Positions 7,373-12,931 of a stretch of 12,931 nucleotides of DNA are shown here, piece by piece. Under the pieces are notes generated by a model. That model was not told the DNA's origin. It saw nothing but the letters and a program-made list of their open reading frames with translations, and made no database searches. Origin of the DNA: Betaproteobacteria bacterium (GTDB lineage: Bacteria; Pseudomonadota; Gammaproteobacteria; Burkholderiales; Usitatibacteraceae); NCBI GenBank assembly GCA_025362705.1, contig JANYFH010000052.1:1-12931 (forward strand), read 5' to 3'. Within the stretch, counting starts at the first letter, position 1. Every line of letters starts with the position of its first letter. The position numbers and the translations under genes were made by a program.

Positions 7373-7858
7373 ATGCCATCTTTTGATATCGCATCCGAAG
7401 CCAACAAAGTCGAACTCAAGAATGCGATTGAGCAGACCAACAAGGAAGTCTCAACCCGTTTCGATTTCAAGGGTTCCGACGCGCGCGTCGAACAAAAAGA
7501 ATTCGAGCTGACGCTTTATGCCGATGACGATTTCAAGCTCGGCCAGGTCAAGGATGTGTTGCTCAATAAAATGGCCAAGCGCGGCGTTGACGTGCGGTTG
7601 CTGGACGAGGACGACAGAGTGAAAATCGGCGGTGACAAGGTCAAGCAAACAATCAATGTCAAGAATGGCATCGCCAGCGATCTGGCAAAGAAAATCCAGA
7701 AGCTGATCAAAGACTCGAAGATCAAAGTTACCGCCTCAATTCAGGGCGAATCGGTACGGGTGCAAGGTACCAAGCGCGATGATCTTCAGCAGGCAATCGC
7801 ATTGTGCAAAGAGAAAATTGATGAAGTGCCGTTGCAGTTCAACAATTTTCGCGACTGA
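7373..7858 (+). CDS. yajQ: YajQ family nucleotide-binding protein
   Basis: A 161-residue soluble protein of the YajQ/DUF520 family. The start MPSFDIASEANKVELKNAI, then TRFDFKG (28-34), KMAKRGVDVRLL (66-77) and the C-terminal DDLQQAIALCKEKIDEVPLQ (136-155) with QFNNFRD are full-length family signatures. Family members bind nucleotides or RNA, and some plant-associated relatives are reported as cyclic di-GMP effectors; which applies here cannot be told from sequence. The AAAAGG ribosome-binding site ends 7 bases before the ATG and overlaps the right arm of an inverted repeat, so initiation could be affected by that hairpin. It lies 50 bases after argG on the same strand and could be read from the arginine transcript. 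Its last 20 bases overlap the 3' end of the opposite-strand amidotransferase gene. Confidence 0.96.
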   Translation: MPSFDIASEANKVELKNAIEQTNKEVSTRFDFKGSDARVEQKEFELTLYADDDFKLGQVKDVLLNKMAKRGVDVRLLDEDDRVKIGGDKVKQTINVKNGIASDLAKKIQKLIKDSKIKVTASIQGESVRVQGTKRDDLQQAIALCKEKIDEVPLQFNNFRD

Positions 7859-8576
7859 TGTGACCAATAGCGCCTTCCAGCCATTTCGAATATAGGCGAT
7901 CCGCGAGGCTATTCAGTTTGGCGATATTGTCCGGCGTCGCGGCCAGCATCGTTTCTGGCGTCTGAATACTGGCGAGTGTGGGGTTGGCATTTTCTGCGGC
8001 CCAGTCTTCGCACCAGTCTTCAATCATTTCCGGCGTCATTTCAGTATGACATTGCATAGCCAACGATTTCCCAATGACGAAGGCCTGATTCGTGCAGGCA
8101 TCACCGGTAAGAATGCGCTCCGCACCGGCAGGAATTGAAAACGTTTCACCGTGCCATTGAAAGGTCGTAAAGCCTTGAGCGTCTGCGCCGAGCCAGGCGC
8201 GAGCAGCAGCCGAATTGACTACTCGAACCGGATTCCAGCCGATTTCTTTCACCGCATTGCCAGTGACGTCGCCACCCAGCGCCTTTGACATTATTTGTCC
8301 GCCCAGACAATGGCCCAGACAGGGCTGATCTTCCACAATGGCCTTGCGAATAAGTTTGACGATGGGCGCGATCCACGGCAGATCGTCATTTGCACTCATC
8401 GGTCCGCCCATAAAGACAAATCCGCCGTAGCTTTCGGGGTCTAGTGGCACTGTCGCGCCTTCGTCCAGCTTGAAGAGCGTCCATGGAACTGAATGCCGAT
8501 CCAGAAAGCTGGCAAAATAGCCGGGTCCGTCTTCAGCAGAAAAACGAAAAATGGCGACAGGTTTCACGGGGTTCAT
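7839..8576 (-). CDS. Class I glutamine amidotransferase domain protein
   Basis: A 245-residue soluble protein with one class I glutamine amidotransferase (GATase1) domain, similar in layout to stand-alone GMP synthase-like amidotransferases. FVFMGGPMSAND (53-64) forms the oxyanion region, and CLGHCLGGQ (86-94) carries the nucleophile Cys90. FQWHGETFSIPAGA (139-152) follows, and QCHTEMTP (175-182) supplies the rest of the triad, His177 and Glu179. All three triad residues are present, so hydrolysis of glutamine or a gamma-glutamyl compound is plausible; the substrate is unknown. The last motif reads QCHTE rather than the usual QFHPE, a variant common in this branch. The ATG at 8576 fits the family N-terminus (VAIFRFS soon after); an ATG at 8606 would add ten residues. 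It overlaps yajQ at its 3' end, and its start codon coincides with the start of the protease gene on the other strand. Confidence 0.9.
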   Translation of the reverse strand: MNPVKPVAIFRFSAEDGPGYFASFLDRHSVPWTLFKLDEGATVPLDPESYGGFVFMGGPMSANDDLPWIAPIVKLIRKAIVEDQPCLGHCLGGQIMSKALGGDVTGNAVKEIGWNPVRVVNSAAARAWLGADAQGFTTFQWHGETFSIPAGAERILTGDACTNQAFVIGKSLAMQCHTEMTPEMIEDWCEDWAAENANPTLASIQTPETMLAATPDNIAKLNSLADRLYSKWLEGAIGHISRENC

Positions 8577-9243
8577 GTGGGCAAAGATCCGGCATTGTAA
8601 CGGCATCGCGCGTGCGGTCGCGTTGGTTTCGTTGCTGTTTCAAACTGGAGCCTCATTAGCTGCCAACGTGACGGTGGTCGGCCTGTTTCCCGGCAAGGCC
8701 GTCGTAGTAATCAACGGCGCATCGCCACGCACTATTTCGGTAGGACAAAAACAGCCCGAGGATGTCACTCTTGTCAGCACTGCCTCGACGAGTGCGGTTT
8801 TCGAGATCGAAGGCAAGCGTCGCACCCTCGATCTTGGCGAACACTTCGCCGCATCAGCCGGTGGCGACAACGCCAACAGCACTCTGACAATTGCAGCCGA
8901 TACCGCCGGGCAGTTCTGGACCATGGGGCAGATCAACGGCAAAACCGTCCGCTTTCTCGTCGATACCGGCGCGACCTCAATTGCGCTTCCAGCCAGCGCG
9001 GCGAAAGGTATGGGCATTGACTACATGAAAGGCCAGCGAGGATTTTCCGCAACGGCCGGTGGTGTGGTGCCTGCGTACCGGGTGTCGCTGGATACTGTCA
9101 CGATCGGCGCAATAACCTTGTACCGGATCGACGCGATCATTCTTGAAAGCGGCCTCGATGTAGCTTTGCTGGGCATGAGTTTTCTGAACCGCCTGGAAAT
9201 GAAGCGCGACGGCGCACAGATGACGCTTACTAGGCGTTTTTAA
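8575..9243 (+). CDS. Exported retropepsin-like (clan AA) aspartic protease
   Basis: About 222 residues. An N-terminal signal peptide is likely: basic KIRHCNGIAR, a hydrophobic AVALVSLLFQTGA, then a SLA-AN cleavage-like site near residue 29. The N-terminal half (32-90) is a small beta-rich region. The C-terminal half holds the single-copy pepsin-like domain: FLVDTGATSIALP (127-139) with catalytic Asp130, and ALLGMSFLNRLEM (197-209), the hydrophobic-Gly motif that ends the retropepsin fold. One DTG per chain means it should act as a dimer. Such periplasmic or membrane-attached proteases are widespread in proteobacteria; the target is unknown. The start is uncertain: ATG at 8575 gives a clean signal peptide with GGGG upstream (8568-8571); ATG at 8551 adds eight residues; a TTG at 8623 is also in frame. 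Either ATG overlaps the start of the divergent amidotransferase gene. Confidence 0.85.
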   Translation: MWAKIRHCNGIARAVALVSLLFQTGASLAANVTVVGLFPGKAVVVINGASPRTISVGQKQPEDVTLVSTASTSAVFEIEGKRRTLDLGEHFAASAGGDNANSTLTIAADTAGQFWTMGQINGKTVRFLVDTGATSIALPASAAKGMGIDYMKGQRGFSATAGGVVPAYRVSLDTVTIGAITLYRIDAIILESGLDVALLGMSFLNRLEMKRDGAQMTLTRRF

Positions 9244-9311
9244 GGGGTAGTTCCAGTCGGATTGTCGATATGATGTAACTTAGGTGGTAAGTAAACACTC
9301 ACGACCGCGTG

Positions 9312-9374
9312 TGACGCTATACCCATAGCGGCTGCCGCTCGCCCACAGGGCGGCGTAGCCTCCCAATCGCGTCA
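9312..9374. repeat. GC-rich branched hairpin element after the protease gene
   Basis: Outer arms TGACGC (9312-9317) and GCGTCA (9369-9374) enclose two hairpins. The first is CGCTAT (9315-9320) with ATAGCG (9325-9330) around an ACCC loop; it competes for three bases with the outer arm. The second is an imperfect stem from GGCT (9330-9333) to AGCC (9357-9360), topped by CGCCC/GGGCG (9340-9344 with 9348-9352) and an ACA loop. No T tract follows. It could end transcription of the protease gene by another route, or be a dispersed repeat of REP type. The only other content of 9244-9311 is a weak ACTTA/TAAGT hairpin near 9278-9292. Confidence 0.5.
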
Positions 9375-9399
9375 GCCGGCCAAATTCTTGAAATCGCAC

Positions 9400-9429
9400 T
9401 TGTGCAGCCAAGCCATTTCAATATATACT
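9400..9429 (+). promoter_or_regulatory. Sigma70-type promoter for the spc ribosomal operon
   Basis: TTGTGC (9400-9405) and TATACT (9424-9429) are separated by 18 bases; TATATA at 9422-9427 is a 16-base alternative. The start would be near 9436. No other comparably good promoter is seen in the 420 gene-free bases before rplN, and the operon needs one because the preceding gene is not ribosomal. Confidence 0.68.
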
Positions 9430-9435
9430 TGCGGA

Positions 9436-9663
9436 CTTTGCTGCTCCAGCCGTGGCTTCGTCGGCTGATAGTCTGCTTAAAACGAATTGCAAATCAGCGC
9501 AACTCGACATGCCCGAGCGTCAGCCGAAGCCGAAATCAAGCGATCGGGCAAAAAGAAGTTTTCTAACCTGTTGTCCATGTCCTTTCGGGATGTGGAAAAC
9601 ATAAGACGGATCCAAGACTGTCTGTGCCACAAGCGTGGTGCGGAATAAGTTGGAGATAAAAAC
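9436..9663 (+). promoter_or_regulatory. Structured 5' leader of the spc operon
   Basis: About 228 nt from the predicted start to rplN, with no convincing small ORF. Visible stems are CAGCCG/CGGCTG (9447-9452 with 9462-9467) and GCCCGA/TCGGGC (9511-9516 with 9544-9549). A nine-pair stem TCCATGTCC/GGATGTGGA (9574-9582 with 9588-9596, two G-U) is extended below by GTTTT/AAAAC (9558-9562 with 9596-9600). TCAGCCGAAGCC (9520-9531) can also pair imperfectly with GGCTTCGTCGGCTGA (9454-9468), which would break the first stem. The length and competing folds resemble an autoregulatory ribosomal protein leader; no known leader family is recognised. Confidence 0.42.
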
Positions 9664-10032
9664 ATGATTCAGATGCAGTCGATTCTCGACGTCGCCGATA
9701 ACACCGGTGCGCGGTCGGTGATGTGTATCAAAGTCCTTGGCGGCTCCAAGCGTCGCTATGCGGGCATTGGGGACGTCATCAAGGTCAGCATTAAGTCCGC
9801 GCAGCCTCGTGGCCGCGTAAAAAAAGGCGAAGTCTATAACGCTGTGGTGGTACGTACCGCCAAAGGCGTCCGCCGCAACGATGGTTCGCTCATCAAGTTC
9901 GACGGCAATGCTGCCGTGCTCTTGAATGCGAAGCTGGAGCCAATCGGCACCCGCATCTTCGGGCCGGTTACGCGTGAATTGCGTAACGAGCGGTTCATGA
10001 AGATCGTGTCGCTGGCCCCTGAAGTACTGTAA
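9664..10032 (+). CDS. rplN: 50S ribosomal protein L14
   Basis: A 122-residue protein of the large subunit that binds 23S rRNA and contacts L19 and the small subunit at a bridge. LDVADNTGARSVMCIKVLGG (8-27) and GEVYNAVVVRTAKGVRR (55-71) are textbook L14 motifs, as is the C-terminal TRELRNERFMKIVSLAPEVL. The length equals the bacterial norm. A GGAG ribosome-binding site (9652-9655) stands 8 bases before the ATG. It is the first gene of the spc operon; the gene before it on this strand is a protease rather than rpsQ, so L14 here is expressed from a local promoter with a long leader. Confidence 0.99.
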   Translation: MIQMQSILDVADNTGARSVMCIKVLGGSKRRYAGIGDVIKVSIKSAQPRGRVKKGEVYNAVVVRTAKGVRRNDGSLIKFDGNAAVLLNAKLEPIGTRIFGPVTRELRNERFMKIVSLAPEVL

Positions 10033-10042
10033 GGACCCAATC

Positions 10043-10363
10043 ATGAGCAAGATTCGTAAAGGCGACCAAGTGGTCGTTCTCACCGGCAGGGATAAAGGCA
10101 AGCGCGGAACCGTGCTTAAGGTGCTGCCTGAATTTACCCGTGCGGTGGTTGAGGGTGTGAATCGCGTAAAGAAACACACCAAGCCAAACCCGATGAAAAA
10201 TACCACTGGCGGCATCGTGGAAAAAGAAATGTCGATCGATCTCTCGAATATCGCCATTTTCAATCCCGCTACCAGCAAGGCTGATCGCGTTGGCTATAAG
10301 ACCTTGGACGACAAGCGCAAAGTTCGCGTGTTCCGTTCCAACGGTGAAGTCATCGACGCGTAA
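10043..10363 (+). CDS. rplX: 50S ribosomal protein L24
   Basis: A 106-residue protein that starts assembly of the large subunit by binding the 5' domain of 23S rRNA near the exit tunnel. A KOW motif (KGDQVVVLTGRDKGKRGTVL, 6-25) and VKKHTKPNPM (42-51) followed by TTGGIVEKE are diagnostic. The C-terminal part, with VGYKTLDDKRKVRVFRSNGE (83-102), is typical. AAGGA (10031-10035) overlaps the rplN stop and sits 7 bases before the ATG; the genes are 10 bases apart. In E. coli the S8 repressor acts on the rplX-rplE junction; I could not identify an equivalent fold here with confidence. Confidence 0.98.
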   Translation: MSKIRKGDQVVVLTGRDKGKRGTVLKVLPEFTRAVVEGVNRVKKHTKPNPMKNTTGGIVEKEMSIDLSNIAIFNPATSKADRVGYKTLDDKRKVRVFRSNGEVIDA

Positions 10364-10373
10364 GGGGCAAATA

Positions 10374-10913
10374 ATGGTTCGTCTACAAACACACTACAAA
10401 GATACGATAGCCCCTGCGCTGATGCAGCAGTTTGGCTACAAATCCATGATGCAAGTGCCACGCATCTCCAAAATCACCTTGAACATGGGTGTTGGCGAGG
10501 CGGTCGCAGACAAAAAGATCATGGACCACGCAGTTGGTGACATGCAAAAGATCGCAGGACAAAAGCCCGTGGTCACACTGTCGAAAAAATCGATCGCCGG
10601 GTTCAAGATTCGCGATGGATATCCGATCGGCTGCATGGTTACATTGCGTTCGACGAAGATGTACGAATTCCTGGATCGCCTTATTACCGTTGCATTGCCG
10701 CGTGTGCGTGACTTCCGCGGTATTTCAGGACGTTCTTTCGATGGCCGTGGCAACTACAACATGGGCGTGAAAGAGCAGATTATTTTTCCGGAAATCGAAT
10801 ACGACAAGATTGACGCATTGCGCGGCATGAATATCTCGATTACCACCACGGCGAAGACGGATGCAGAAGCTAAAGCATTGCTCGCTGCATTCAAATTCCC
10901 GTTCCGAGGCTAA
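10374..10913 (+). CDS. rplE: 50S ribosomal protein L5
   Basis: A 179-residue protein that binds 5S rRNA and forms part of the central protuberance. MQVPRISKITLNMGVGEAV (23-41), GQKPVVTLSKKSIAGFKIRD (62-81) and VRDFRGISGRSFDGRGNYNM (113-132), with FPEIEYDKID following, are standard L5 blocks. The length matches the family exactly with the ATG at 10374, which has AAGGGG (10362-10367) 6 bases upstream overlapping the rplX stop. The open frame before this ATG overlaps rplX and is not translated as part of the protein. Confidence 0.99.
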   Translation: MVRLQTHYKDTIAPALMQQFGYKSMMQVPRISKITLNMGVGEAVADKKIMDHAVGDMQKIAGQKPVVTLSKKSIAGFKIRDGYPIGCMVTLRSTKMYEFLDRLITVALPRVRDFRGISGRSFDGRGNYNMGVKEQIIFPEIEYDKIDALRGMNISITTTAKTDAEAKALLAAFKFPFRG

Positions 10914-10922
10914 GGGTTCGTC

Positions 10923-11228
10923 ATGGCAAAACTCGCTGTTATCAATCGTCAGGAAAAGCGTGAAAAGCTGGTCAAGAAGTTTGCGGCCAAGCGCGCGGGA
11001 CTCGTGAAAATCATCAACGACCAAAGCTATTCGGAAGAAGAACGCTTTCAAGCACGTCTGAAATTGCAGGCTCTGCCGCGCAACGCCAACCCGACACGTC
11101 TGCGTAATCGCTGTGCGATTACTGGTCGTCCGCGCGGTGTGTACAGCAAGTTTGGTTTGGGACGTAACAAATTGCGTGAAATCGCTATGCGCGGCGAAGT
11201 GCCGGGCATGGTGAAAGCAAGCTGGTAA
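10923..11228 (+). CDS. rpsN: 30S ribosomal protein S14 (zinc-independent form)
   Basis: A 101-residue basic protein of the small-subunit head. The C-terminal RCAITGRPRGVYSKFGLGRN (63-82) followed by KLREIAMRGE is the S14 signature. Only one cysteine is present and the two CxxC pairs of the short zinc-binding form are missing, so this is the long C-minus form usual in proteobacteria; it should not respond to zinc. AAGGG from the rplE stop serves as ribosome-binding site and the gap is 9 bases. The arrangement rplE-rpsN-rpsH is canonical. Confidence 0.98.
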   Translation: MAKLAVINRQEKREKLVKKFAAKRAGLVKIINDQSYSEEERFQARLKLQALPRNANPTRLRNRCAITGRPRGVYSKFGLGRNKLREIAMRGEVPGMVKASW

Positions 11229-11252
11229 TCCTCACGCAAACGGAGACATATT

Positions 11253-11648
11253 ATGAGCATGAGTGATCCAATCGCCGATATGCTGACTCGCATTCGCAAT
11301 GCGCAGCAGTCGGAAAAAGTCGATGTGACGATGCCTTCTTCGAAAGTGAAGACAGCTATCGCCAAAGTGTTGAAGGACGAAGGCTACATTGAAGACTTCG
11401 CCATTCGCACCATCGAAGGCAAAAACGAATTAAACGTGAGCCTCAAGTATTACGCGGGCAAGCCGGTCATCGAGAAGATAGAGCGCATTTCGCGCCCTGG
11501 CCTTCGCGTTTACCGCGGCCGCGAAGACATTAAACCCGTCATGAACGGTTTGGGTGTGGCCATCGTGTCCACTTCCCAGGGCGTGATGACCGATCGCAAA
11601 GCGCGCGCCACCGGTGTCGGTGGTGAAGTGCTCTGCATCGTGGTGTAA
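11253..11648 (+). CDS. rpsH: 30S ribosomal protein S8
   Basis: A 131-residue protein that binds helix 21 of 16S rRNA and is the translational repressor of the spc operon in E. coli. MSDPIADMLTRIRNAQ (3-18), PSSKVKTAIAKVLKDEGYI (28-46) and GVAIVSTSQGVMTDRKAR (101-118), ending GGEVLCIVV, are diagnostic. Two ATGs, 11253 and 11259, are possible; 11253 is favoured because GGAG (11242-11245) is 7 bases before it, against 13 for the second. The gap after rpsN, 24 bases, is the widest so far within the operon. Confidence 0.98.
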   Translation: MSMSDPIADMLTRIRNAQQSEKVDVTMPSSKVKTAIAKVLKDEGYIEDFAIRTIEGKNELNVSLKYYAGKPVIEKIERISRPGLRVYRGREDIKPVMNGLGVAIVSTSQGVMTDRKARATGVGGEVLCIVV

Positions 11649-11658
11649 GGAGACCGAC

Positions 11659-12192
11659 ATGTCACGTGTAGGCAAACTCCCCATCACCGTGCCGGCAAAA
11701 GTCGAAGTGACCCTTGCGGCCAATGAAATTACCATCAAGGGTCCGTTGGGAACCTTGAAACAAGCGACATCCAGCGATGTGGTCATCAAAAAAGATGGCG
11801 ACAAAATCGTTCTCGAAGCCGCAAGCAGCTCACAGCAGTCAAATGCCATGTCGGGCACCATGCGTGCGTTGCTCGCCAATATGGTCATCGGCGTGGAAAA
11901 GGGCTTCGAAAAGAAGTTGATGCTTGTTGGCGTGGGTTACAAGGCGGCAGCGGCGGGTACAAAGTTGAACTTAACGCTCGGTTTTTCTCATCCGGTGATC
12001 CACGCGATGCCCGAAGGTGTGAAGTGCGAGACGCCGGTTCCGACCGAAATTTTGATTAAGGGTATCGATAAGCAGAAGGTCGGCCAAGTTGCCGCCATCG
12101 TCCGCAGTTATCGTCCTCCTGAGCCCTACAAGGGCAAGGGTGTGCGCTATGCCGACGAGAAGATTACCCTCAAAGAGACCAAGAAGAAGTAA
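11659..12192 (+). CDS. rplF: 50S ribosomal protein L6
   Basis: A 177-residue two-domain protein near the sarcin-ricin loop and factor-binding site. MSRVGKLPITVPAKVEV (1-17), an N-terminal KGPLGTL, VGVGYKAAAAG (91-101) and the C-terminal RPPEPYKGKGVRYADEKI (152-169) with a KKK end are the expected features, and the length equals the family norm. The start is fixed by AAGGAG (11647-11652), which overlaps the rpsH stop and is 6 bases away. L6 changes can alter aminoglycoside response in other bacteria; nothing unusual is seen here. Confidence 0.99.
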   Translation: MSRVGKLPITVPAKVEVTLAANEITIKGPLGTLKQATSSDVVIKKDGDKIVLEAASSSQQSNAMSGTMRALLANMVIGVEKGFEKKLMLVGVGYKAAAAGTKLNLTLGFSHPVIHAMPEGVKCETPVPTEILIKGIDKQKVGQVAAIVRSYRPPEPYKGKGVRYADEKITLKETKKK

Positions 12193-12203
12193 GCGAGGCC
12201 ATC

Positions 12204-12560
12204 ATGATCGACAAAACACTATCCCGTCTGCGCCGTGCCGCAAAAACCCGCGCCACGATCGCCCGTCTCAAAGCCGTTCGCATGACAGTGCATCGTACCA
12301 ACACGCACATTTACGCGCAGATTATTGATGCTACCGGCGCGAAAGTGCTGGCGGCTGCATCGACGGTCGAAAAAGAAGTGCGCGGCCAGGTTAAAAACGG
12401 CGCCAGCAAAGAGGCTGCCGGCATTGTTGGCAAACGTATTGCCGAACGCGCAAAAGCCGCTGGTGTTACCGCAGTCGCGTTTGACCGTTCCGGTTTTGCT
12501 TACCAGGGCCGTATCAAGGCTTTGGCTGATGCCGCGCGTGAAGCCGGTCTCACGTTCTAA
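12204..12560 (+). CDS. rplR: 50S ribosomal protein L18
   Basis: A 118-residue protein that, with L5 and L25, binds 5S rRNA and joins it to the central protuberance. The Arg/Lys-rich N-terminus (RLRRAAKTRATIARLKAVR, 8-26), HRTNTHIYAQIID (30-42), and VAFDRSGFAYQGRIKALADA (91-110) with AREAGLTF at the end are all typical. GCGAGG lies 5 bases before the ATG and the gap to rplF is 11 bases. Length is usual for the family (about 117). Confidence 0.98.
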   Translation: MIDKTLSRLRRAAKTRATIARLKAVRMTVHRTNTHIYAQIIDATGAKVLAAASTVEKEVRGQVKNGASKEAAGIVGKRIAERAKAAGVTAVAFDRSGFAYQGRIKALADAAREAGLTF

Positions 12561-12575
12561 TCAAGGATTCGACAA

Positions 12576-12931
12576 ATGGCAAGAAACGATCAGCACGAAG
12601 ACAAAGGCGACGGCCTCCGCGAGAAAATGATCTCGGTTAACCGCGTCACCAAAGTGGTTAAGGGTGGCCGGATTCTCGCGTTCGCGGCACTTACCGTGGT
12701 TGGTGATGGCGACGGTTCCATCGGTATGGGCAAAGGCAAATCGCGCGAAGTGCCGGTGGCCGTGCAAAAGGCAATGGAAATGGCCCGCCGCAGACTGGTG
12801 AAAATTTCGTTGAAAAACGGCACGCTGCATCACGAAGTGATGGGCAAGCACGGCGGTACCAAAGTTTTCATGCAGCCCGCACCTGAAGGTGCTGGTATCA
12901 AGGCGGGCGGCGCGATGCGTGCGGTGTTCGA
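12576..12931 (+). CDS. rpsE: 30S ribosomal protein S5, 5' part (cut by window end)
   Basis: The first 118 codons of an expected 165-175. S5 lies near the decoding site and affects accuracy and mRNA unwinding. Residues 24-34 read VTKVVKGGRIL, the double-stranded RNA-binding-like loop where spectinomycin resistance mutations arise in other bacteria; the KGGR core is intact. ALTVVGDGDGSIGMGKGKSR (37-56) and FMQPAPEGAGIKAGGAMRAV follow. AAGGA (12563-12567) is 8 bases before the ATG, and the gap to rplR is 15 bases. In the usual order rpmD, rplO and secY would come next, outside the window. Confidence 0.97.
   Translation, partial: MARNDQHEDKGDGLREKMISVNRVTKVVKGGRILAFAALTVVGDGDGSIGMGKGKSREVPVAVQKAMEMARRRLVKISLKNGTLHHEVMGKHGGTKVFMQPAPEGAGIKAGGAMRAVF

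Noticed and set aside
8594..8599. TACAAT on the minus strand as a -10 box for the amidotransferase gene
   Set aside because: No -35 match at 16-18 bases, and transcription would begin only about 11 bases before the ATG; too weak to list as a promoter.
9312..9374. tRNA gene, suggested by the cloverleaf-like pairing
   Set aside because: Too short, with no acceptor CCA context, no GTTCRA T-arm and no anticodon loop; pairing arms have the wrong lengths.
9520..10278. 252-codon open frame on the minus strand across the spc leader, rplN and rplX
   Set aside because: It is antisense to two certain ribosomal genes and shows no known motif; best explained by codon bias of the sense strand.
10340..10400. 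S8 repressor-binding hairpin at the rplX-rplE junction, as in E. coli
   Set aside because: I looked for a helix resembling the 16S rRNA S8 site around the rplE start and could not draw a convincing one by eye; a covariance search would be needed.

Overview
This window reads as a chromosomal segment of a betaproteobacterium. The evidence is the divergent arrangement murJ-ribF-ileS / rpsT, a DUF3579 gene beside rpsT, the chain argD-argF-argG-yajQ, and ribosomal protein sequences of betaproteobacterial type. I cannot place it to genus. Base composition is moderate in GC. I see no insertion sequence, phage gene, CRISPR array, tRNA or rRNA. The content is almost entirely core housekeeping genes.

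Left part (1-2655, minus strand): a tight operon reads murJ (lipid II flippase), ribF (bifunctional riboflavin kinase/FAD synthetase) and ileS (5' end only, cut by the window edge). murJ and ribF overlap by 4 bases (ATGA), and ribF and ileS are 11 bases apart. Divergent from it, rpsT (ribosomal protein S20) has a clear -10 box and a strong rho-independent terminator.

Middle part (3218-7858): a DUF3579 gene on the minus strand diverges from an arginine cluster on the plus strand: argD (acetylornithine aminotransferase), argF (ornithine carbamoyltransferase) and argG (argininosuccinate synthase). These cover the late steps from N-acetylglutamate semialdehyde to argininosuccinate, except deacetylation; argH is not in the window. 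yajQ follows. The non-coding stretches here are the most structured parts of the region: a dyad around the DUF3579 -10 box, an argD leader with competing hairpin arms, a long hairpin between argF and argG, and an inverted repeat just before yajQ.

Right-middle (7839-9243): a class I glutamine amidotransferase-like gene (minus) ends inside the 3' end of yajQ. Its start codon coincides with that of an exported retropepsin-like aspartic protease on the plus strand. A 420-base gene-free stretch follows, with a GC-rich branched hairpin element, a good sigma70 promoter and a leader of about 228 nt.

Right part (9664-12931): the spc ribosomal protein operon in canonical order, rplN-rplX-rplE-rpsN-rpsH-rplF-rplR-rpsE, with rpsE cut by the window end. 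The usual upstream neighbour rpsQ (S10 operon) is not adjacent; the spc operon has its own promoter here.

I found no convincing undescribed multi-gene system. The observations worth a second look are mainly cis-regulatory RNA candidates (argD leader, argF-argG hairpin, spc leader) and the separation of the spc operon from the S10 operon.
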